From Clonostachys chloroleuca (lineage: Eukaryota > Ascomycota > Sordariomycetes > Hypocreales > Bionectriaceae): 64,000 bases of DNA. Each line of letters begins with the position of its first letter. Position 1 is the first letter of the stretch. The notes beneath the pieces are model-generated. The model saw only the letters and a list, made by a program, of their open reading frames with translations. It made no database searches and had not been told where the DNA came from. The translations under genes and the position numbers were made by a program. The stretch is taken from positions 3,162,001 to 3,226,000 of the forward strand of contig JBANAY010000004.1 in NCBI GenBank assembly GCA_037952775.1, written 5' to 3'. Of the stretch, positions 59,012 to 64,000 are shown one piece after another.

Positions 59012-60451
59012 ATGAGTGCCAAATCCTCCTTAGTCGAAGCGATTGAGTCTGATAAAGATAGCCAGACTGAATTGCTACAGCGATTCATACAAGTCGCATC
59101 ACCCAACCCCCCTGGCGATACCGAGGTCGCTGCCGCTGTCCTCGGCGAATACCTTTCCACCAAAAATATCCCTTACACACTGGTCACACCTCAGCCGGGC
59201 AGGCCAAATCTTGTTGCCGAATTTCAGGGCGGCAGAGATGATGGCCCGCGCGTCGTCCTCAATGGGCATATTGATGTTTTCCCGGTGGGAGACACTGACG
59301 CCGGCTGGACCCGAGACCCTTGGTCTGGTGATATCGAGGGCGACCGTATCTACGGCAGAGGCGTTGTGGACATGAAATCCGGCACTGCTTCTCTGATAAT
59401 TGCATATGCTCACCTGTATGCGAGAAGGGAGCATCTTAAGGGAAGCGTTACGTTCTGCGCCGTATCTGATGAAGAGACAGGTGGGAGATGGGGCACCAAG
59501 TATCTCATAGGAAATGACCCAGAAAGATGCAAGGGTGATCTTATGCTTAGTGCAGAGCCGTCTGGAAAGACGATACGGTTCTCTGAAAAAGGTACTTTGA
59601 GATTATCAGGCTCAGTCAGAACCAAGGGTGCCCACGGAGCATATTTGAACTTGAGGTTTGTGCTTTGGATTGACCCTATTTTATCTTCTCCGTCTTTCTC
59701 CATCACCCATGTGTCAAATTCTTCTAGATGAGATCATACTAAGATGAAGTAGTAAAGGGGCTATCCGCGAGGCCGTGGGCTTTTTGTCCAAGGTTATAGA
59801 CCAAGTCGAGTCGATCGACTTTGAGATGCCTTCAGAAATAGCAGCTCACATGGCCGACCTAGAGGTCTTGGCAGTCGTCGACAAGGTAATGGGTAAGGAT
59901 ACATCGACTATCATTGCCCGTCCAACTGTCAATGTAGGTACGATCGGAGGCGGGCTAAAGGTCAATATGATCCCGGACACGTGCCTCTTTGAACTTGACA
60001 TCCGCCTACCTATTGGGCTGGTTGCAGCGGATGTAATGGCAGTGATCGATTCTATCATTCGGCAGCATGAAAATGCCACGATTGAAATTAAGGTACAAGA
60101 AGCCGCAAGTAACCCACCGAGTTACTCGCATCTGAGTCACCCAATAGTTCGACTTCTAGCCAAGAACGCAGACTCTTTAGAAGCTGGGGTGCGTACCACA
60201 GCCATACCATCTATGGGGGCTACCGATTGCAAGCACTATCGATACGCCGGTGTACCTGCTTTTGTATACGGTTGCAGTCCGTTCAGTAGTAAGTCTCTTC
60301 CAAGTTCTCACAACAACAATTCTGCTCCATTTTCCGAATAGTTAGAAGCTAACATGAGAAAGTGGCTGCGGTAAACGAATCAGCTTCCATCAGAGAATTT
60401 CACCACGTAACAAAAGTTCATGCAACAGCAGTTTGGGACTTCCTGCAGTAA
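59012..60451 (+). CDS. M20-family metallopeptidase/deacylase (ArgE/DapE-like)
   Basis: Exons 59012-59655, 59753-60288 and 60363-60451 give 422 aa. The dimetal residues are His86 and Asp88 (NGHIDVFP), Asp120 (GVVDMKSG) and the Glu154-Glu155 pair (SDEETGG). The lid or dimerisation domain is the middle third (about 190-310, PTVNVGTIGGGLKVNMIPD). The C-terminal HHVTKVHA carries the last metal-type histidine. Family knowledge: members hydrolyse acetylornithine, succinyl-diaminopimelate, N-acyl amino acids or small peptides. No signal peptide. It could process N-acyl or glutathione-derived conjugates beside the GST and transporter, which is only a hypothesis. Confidence 0.9.
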
Positions 60452-60770
60452 GAAATAGAGGGTTTCGAATAGAAATTTCGCGGAAGAAGCATACTAGGAA
60501 TACACTTCCGCTCAAAATTGCAACACGAAACCCAAATAAGGAACGAATATATGACAGAATAGGCAAATCAACCAAATGGTTATTGTATTCCAAGAAGGGA
60601 GCTAAGGGATCTATGCCGCGCGGAGGATCCGCAGCTGACTGTGATGAGAGAAGCAATTTTTGAGAGAAATACGGAAGAAAAGGAAGAGAAAGAGAATTAA
60701 GTTCAACAGCAATGAAAGTTTGAGAAATAACAAGGATTTCCTTCGTTTGTTTCTCCCTTTTTGAAATCCT
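60452..60770. other. short convergent spacer
   Basis: A-rich 3' spacer between the M20 gene and the MFS gene. No coding or structural feature was seen. Confidence 0.4.
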
Positions 60771-62212
60771 TCAGAATCTCTTCCATAACTTCCATCCAGT
60801 CGAAGAAACCCTAGCGCAAACAAAGCAGGACAATGCCATCATATACGCAATAGCCGAGAAGAGAATAAGCCCCGTCCAACCCGTACTCCCATCCAAGCCA
60901 AGCATCGCCCCTCCGATCGGAACACTCGTCAGCGTGCCAAAACTAGCAATCATGTTTGCCACTGTGATATACCGTCCATAATTACGACAGTCGCAAAACT
61001 GACCAATGCACACAGGTATTAGGCCCAGATTACTTCCACTTGCGAACCCAAATAGTGTACAGAATGCGAAAGAGAAATGACTTGGAGTTACCAGCCGGAA
61101 GCCAGATAACCAGAAGGGTGATGACACATAGTGAAAGGGTGCCGATTATAACGTTGAACCGGCCGACGTAATCAGCCAACAGGCCTGGGAGATAGCGCCC
61201 CACAACCGAACCAGCATTGAGAGATGCAAGCAATATGGAGCTCTCTATGCCTCCGTTTCCATGGCTCTGAGCATAGGAGATGATGTAGGTCAGAGGCACG
61301 AACAGGCCCCATTCCGTAAAGAAGACTCCGACAGCTGCGCAGGCAAACCCTCGATGGCCAAGGATACTGAAATCCGGCCAGACGGAGCATTCTTTTGGTT
61401 TGCGCTCAGAAGTGAGGCGGTTTCGGATGAAAAGGTTAGCGATGACGCAAAGGAATAGGATCACAAAACCAAGGATGCGACAGCTCCAGGCGAAGCCAAC
61501 TCCGTCCTTTCCCAGGAGGGGTTGGAGCATCAGGGGAAATACGATTCCCCCAATCCCTCCCGCGGTCGTCGCGATACCAGTTGCAAGGCCTCGTTTAGCA
61601 TTGAAGAAATGGGCTATTGCGCCGTACGCCGGGCAGTAGAGGAATGCTCCGCCCAGGCCGCCCATAACAGAATAGGTCATGATTATCTGATAGTATTCTG
61701 TTTGCTCAAGAGTCAGCCCGAGTCCCGACATAGGGGTTAAAATGGAAGTAATTCCAACCTGTCGAGATGCTCAGAAACATCAAGCTTGCCACCATTAGCA
61801 AACTCCCTGTGATCACAAGGAGACGTGGTCCATAAGCGTCGAAGATGGGTCCGACCTGGATCCCAATGAAGAACACTAGGAAGAGATATAGGCTAAATAT
61901 CCATCCGATCTGGGATTCGCTATATTCACTAAGCTGGTGTTTCTTGAGGTATGACTCGAAAACGGCACTTGTGTTGATGATGCCAAAGACGGCGCCCAGG
62001 GCACAGAATGCGCCGAAAACCACTAGCCATGCTAGCAGGCCACCTTCGGGGTAGGTTTGCTGGTCAGAGTCAATAGATGGAGAAGAGAGGGGAGACTCAT
62101 TGAATTCTTTAGGAGAACCCTCGCTGAGTTTCACTTTCGTCCCAAGCTGGATGAGAATGTTCTGGCGGTTGTTTGGGCAGGTTTCATCTGCAGGGTCATG
62201 TACAGGTTCCAT
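60771..62212 (-). CDS. MFS transporter, monocarboxylate-porter-like, frame broken near the 3' part
   Basis: Exon 1 is 62212-61759; a 61-nt intron with a CTGAC branch leads to 61697. Exon 1 encodes a polar N-terminus, then PEGGLLAWLVV, the typical start of helix 1 in fungal MCT-like proteins. Exon 2 continues through FNAKRGLATGIATTAGGIGG and ten or so helices to WLPAGNSKSFLF. There the frame must shift: CTLFGFASGSNLGLIPV, the expected next helix, is in another frame that runs to the stop at 60771. The shift lies within about 61060-61085 and equals one extra base. No splice pair restores the frame without removing the helix. This is either a recent pseudogene or an assembly error. Family members move monocarboxylates, riboflavin or metabolites across the plasma membrane. 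Confidence 0.8.
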
Positions 62213-62872
62213 CACAAAACCCTGTTCGAGTATCTCACGGAGATATTAACTGATACAATCTAGTTTCCTATCCCATTAGGATTTGGATTGCGAATAAGGT
62301 ACATTGTATGAGAGAAGATTCTCGGAGGGGAGAGAATGAAGCGGCGCAAACTAGGAATATTTTGGCGAGCTTATATAATTGGATGTGAATCACTGATTGA
62401 GACCTCCTACAATCATGTAACAATAGCCTGGTCGAAACACCGATATTTTGAGACGTGTCAGGAGGACAGGTCTAAGACCTCGAGTATGTTTGCTCAGGGT
62501 CTCAGTCTTGTGGACAGTCGTCTCAATATTCAACGAAAAGTGAATGGCATTTGACTGTCACTTCGGAAGTAGTAAGTGAGAGAGCTATGCAGCTGCTGAA
62601 AAAAAAAAAAAAAAAGGGGGGGGGGGGGGGTGGGGATTCCCAAACACCAAGAATTTAACAACTTGACACTATACCCAGTATTACAACACATTAACCGTCA
62701 CTCCGGAAGAGCTTCTGTTACATGAACACGAGTGCAGTGAAGAAATAACCTGGCAGGTAGTTTGATGTTCTAACATTGAACAACAAATATGAGTTCACAA
62801 ACAATAATGAATATAAGTTCGCACACAATAATGAACGTTTAAATATGACTTCAGATAACCAACACTTCCAAT
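62213..62872. other. intergenic with A17G15 homopolymer block
   Basis: The MFS promoter and the 3' flank of the NmrA-like gene. A run of 17 A followed directly by 15 G (62599-62630), then TGGGG, is the only distinctive structure. Confidence 0.5.
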
Positions 62873-64000
62873 CTACTGTCCCTTCCAGAGTCCCTGGAGA
62901 ATTTCATCCGTCTTAGCAAATTCATAGTCGGGGAAAATTTTATTCCATTCGTCTGAAACATCCCAGACACCACGGCTGATGGCTCTCAGGACCCCAATCG
63001 CTGCCACCTTGGAGAATGCATCGATCTGGTCTGGAGGAGTTGAAGGGAGATCCAGGCGGGTGTAGTTCTCCGTTTTCAGCAAGCCAGCATCTAGATCTTC
63101 TGACTTCAGCCATTCCTTAGTAAACGGCGTTCCTGTGGACATGGAGTCAGTGTTCGTTCAGAGAGAGGCAATGATCAATCGAGCAGGAAGGGATGAGAAC
63201 TCACCTCGAACCTTCTCACCAATCTCCACAAGCTCTTGTAGAGTGTGTCGGTTGCCTTGGATGCCCCCAACCTTGGGCCATTCACCTTCATACTCCACGG
63301 CACGGGCCACCACATTGGCAATGTCCTTTGTGGTCGTAAAGGTCATGTGGGCATCCAGAGAGCCCTCTTCAAGCAGTGCGTGCCGCTTCTCGATATTGAT
63401 GGTGAGAGGAATAGTAGTGATATGCTTAGAGATACTGTGAGGGTGCGCAAGATAGTTCAAGAATCCTCCCGGCTGGAACCTGCAAAATTCAATCACCTTG
63501 TCACTGTCAGCATTTATACGGTGGTCGTGTTACCGAAACGTTGCCAGGCTAGACACCTACCTTCTTATCCTTGTTGATGGATTCCAGGTAATTCTTCACC
63601 TCAAGCTTCCCAGCATACCAAGACAACGTGTCAGGGAAGCTTTCTAGTTTCACTCCACTGTATCGGGTCAGTGAACAATCTACAGAGCAGATGTACAGAG
63701 GTCATACCTAGACCACTCTGATGGTGCAAAGCGGCTCACCCCAGCCTTGATGGAAGCATCAATGAGTCTTTTCTGTGACTCGTTTCCTGGATCCAAGTGG
63801 ACAGCAACGAAGCACAACACTGTGTGGACGCCGGTGAGAATTTTAACCAGCTCAGCCTCATCCTGGAAGTCTGTCTGGACCCAGGTGACTCCCGGGAACT
63901 GTGGGAGGGTGCTGGGATCCTGTAGTTTCCGTGTCAATTTTTATACTTCTTGTTGCCGGTGTCAGACAGATTTACCTTGCGGACCAGCCCAATAATCTCG
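62873..64000 (-). CDS. NmrA-like/isoflavone-reductase-like NAD(P)-binding protein, 5' end outside window
   Basis: Exons (from 64000 leftwards) >64000-63976, 63919-63708, 63657-63561, 63496-63205 and 63132-62873 encode the last 295 or so residues; the Rossmann GxxGxxG start lies beyond the right edge. Visible features are EIIGLVRK, then WVQTDF, GVHTVLCF, IDASIKAGVSRFAPSEW (the typical NmrA/PCBER segment), LSWYAGKLEVKNYL with the active-site-type Lys, FTTTKDIANVVARAVEY, and a C-terminal DEILQGLW helix. Introns are 50-72 nt and keep phase. Family members are either redox-sensing regulators (NmrA) or NAD(P)H reductases of phenolics and other metabolites. The retained lysine region favours a reductase, but the choice is uncertain. 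Confidence 0.88.

Noticed and set aside
43937..64000. Complete secondary-metabolite cluster
   Set aside because: No backbone synthase is visible, so only an accessory block can be claimed.

Overview
The window looks like nuclear DNA of a filamentous ascomycete (Pezizomycotina). Genes are dense and lie on both strands. Most carry one to five introns of about 50-80 nt with GT...AG ends and CTAAC/CTGAC-type branch sites. The protein families are typical of these moulds: secreted peptidases, a CAP protein, P450, SDRs, a fungal-type transcription factor and an MCT-like transporter. The species cannot be named from the sequence alone. No rRNA, tRNA, CRISPR, viral or bacterial feature was recognised. 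I rebuilt gene models by hand from splice sites and reading-frame phase; they have not been tested against transcripts.

Left part (1-26 kb). A large Cid1-type terminal nucleotidyltransferase (minus strand, 262-4439) is followed by about 4.5 kb without a convincing gene. Then come a six-hairpin (debranching-enzyme-like) glycosidase, a small coiled-coil protein, an RNA 3'-terminal phosphate cyclase whose frame is broken, a TLDc protein, a small GPI-anchor-type protein, a six-exon secreted M28 aminopeptidase, an APH-type phosphotransferase and a polytopic membrane protein.

Middle part (26-43 kb). An AT-rich gene-free stretch precedes a secreted CAP/PR-1 protein, an amidase with a GC-AG intron, a secreted M14 carboxypeptidase, a GNAT acetyltransferase, a subtilisin-like protease without a signal peptide, and a six-exon P-loop GTPase with a C-terminal aromatic repeat domain.

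Right part (43.9-64 kb). This part is rich in accessory metabolism: SDR, small Cys-rich secreted protein, P450, transcription factor, second SDR, two more small secreted proteins, Ure2-like GST, M20 peptidase, MCT-type MFS transporter and an NmrA-like reductase that runs off the right edge. No PKS, NRPS, terpene synthase or other backbone enzyme is present, so a biosynthetic role is only a hypothesis. Two related copies of a non-autonomous terminal-inverted-repeat element (47717-47949 and 57175-57403), about 230 bp each, bracket the P450-transcription factor-SDR segment.

Most noteworthy: the new MITE-like family, single-base frame breaks in two otherwise conserved genes (phosphate cyclase and MFS transporter), the well-supported GC-AG intron, the two-part GTPase, and the backbone-less oxidoreductase/GST/transporter block.
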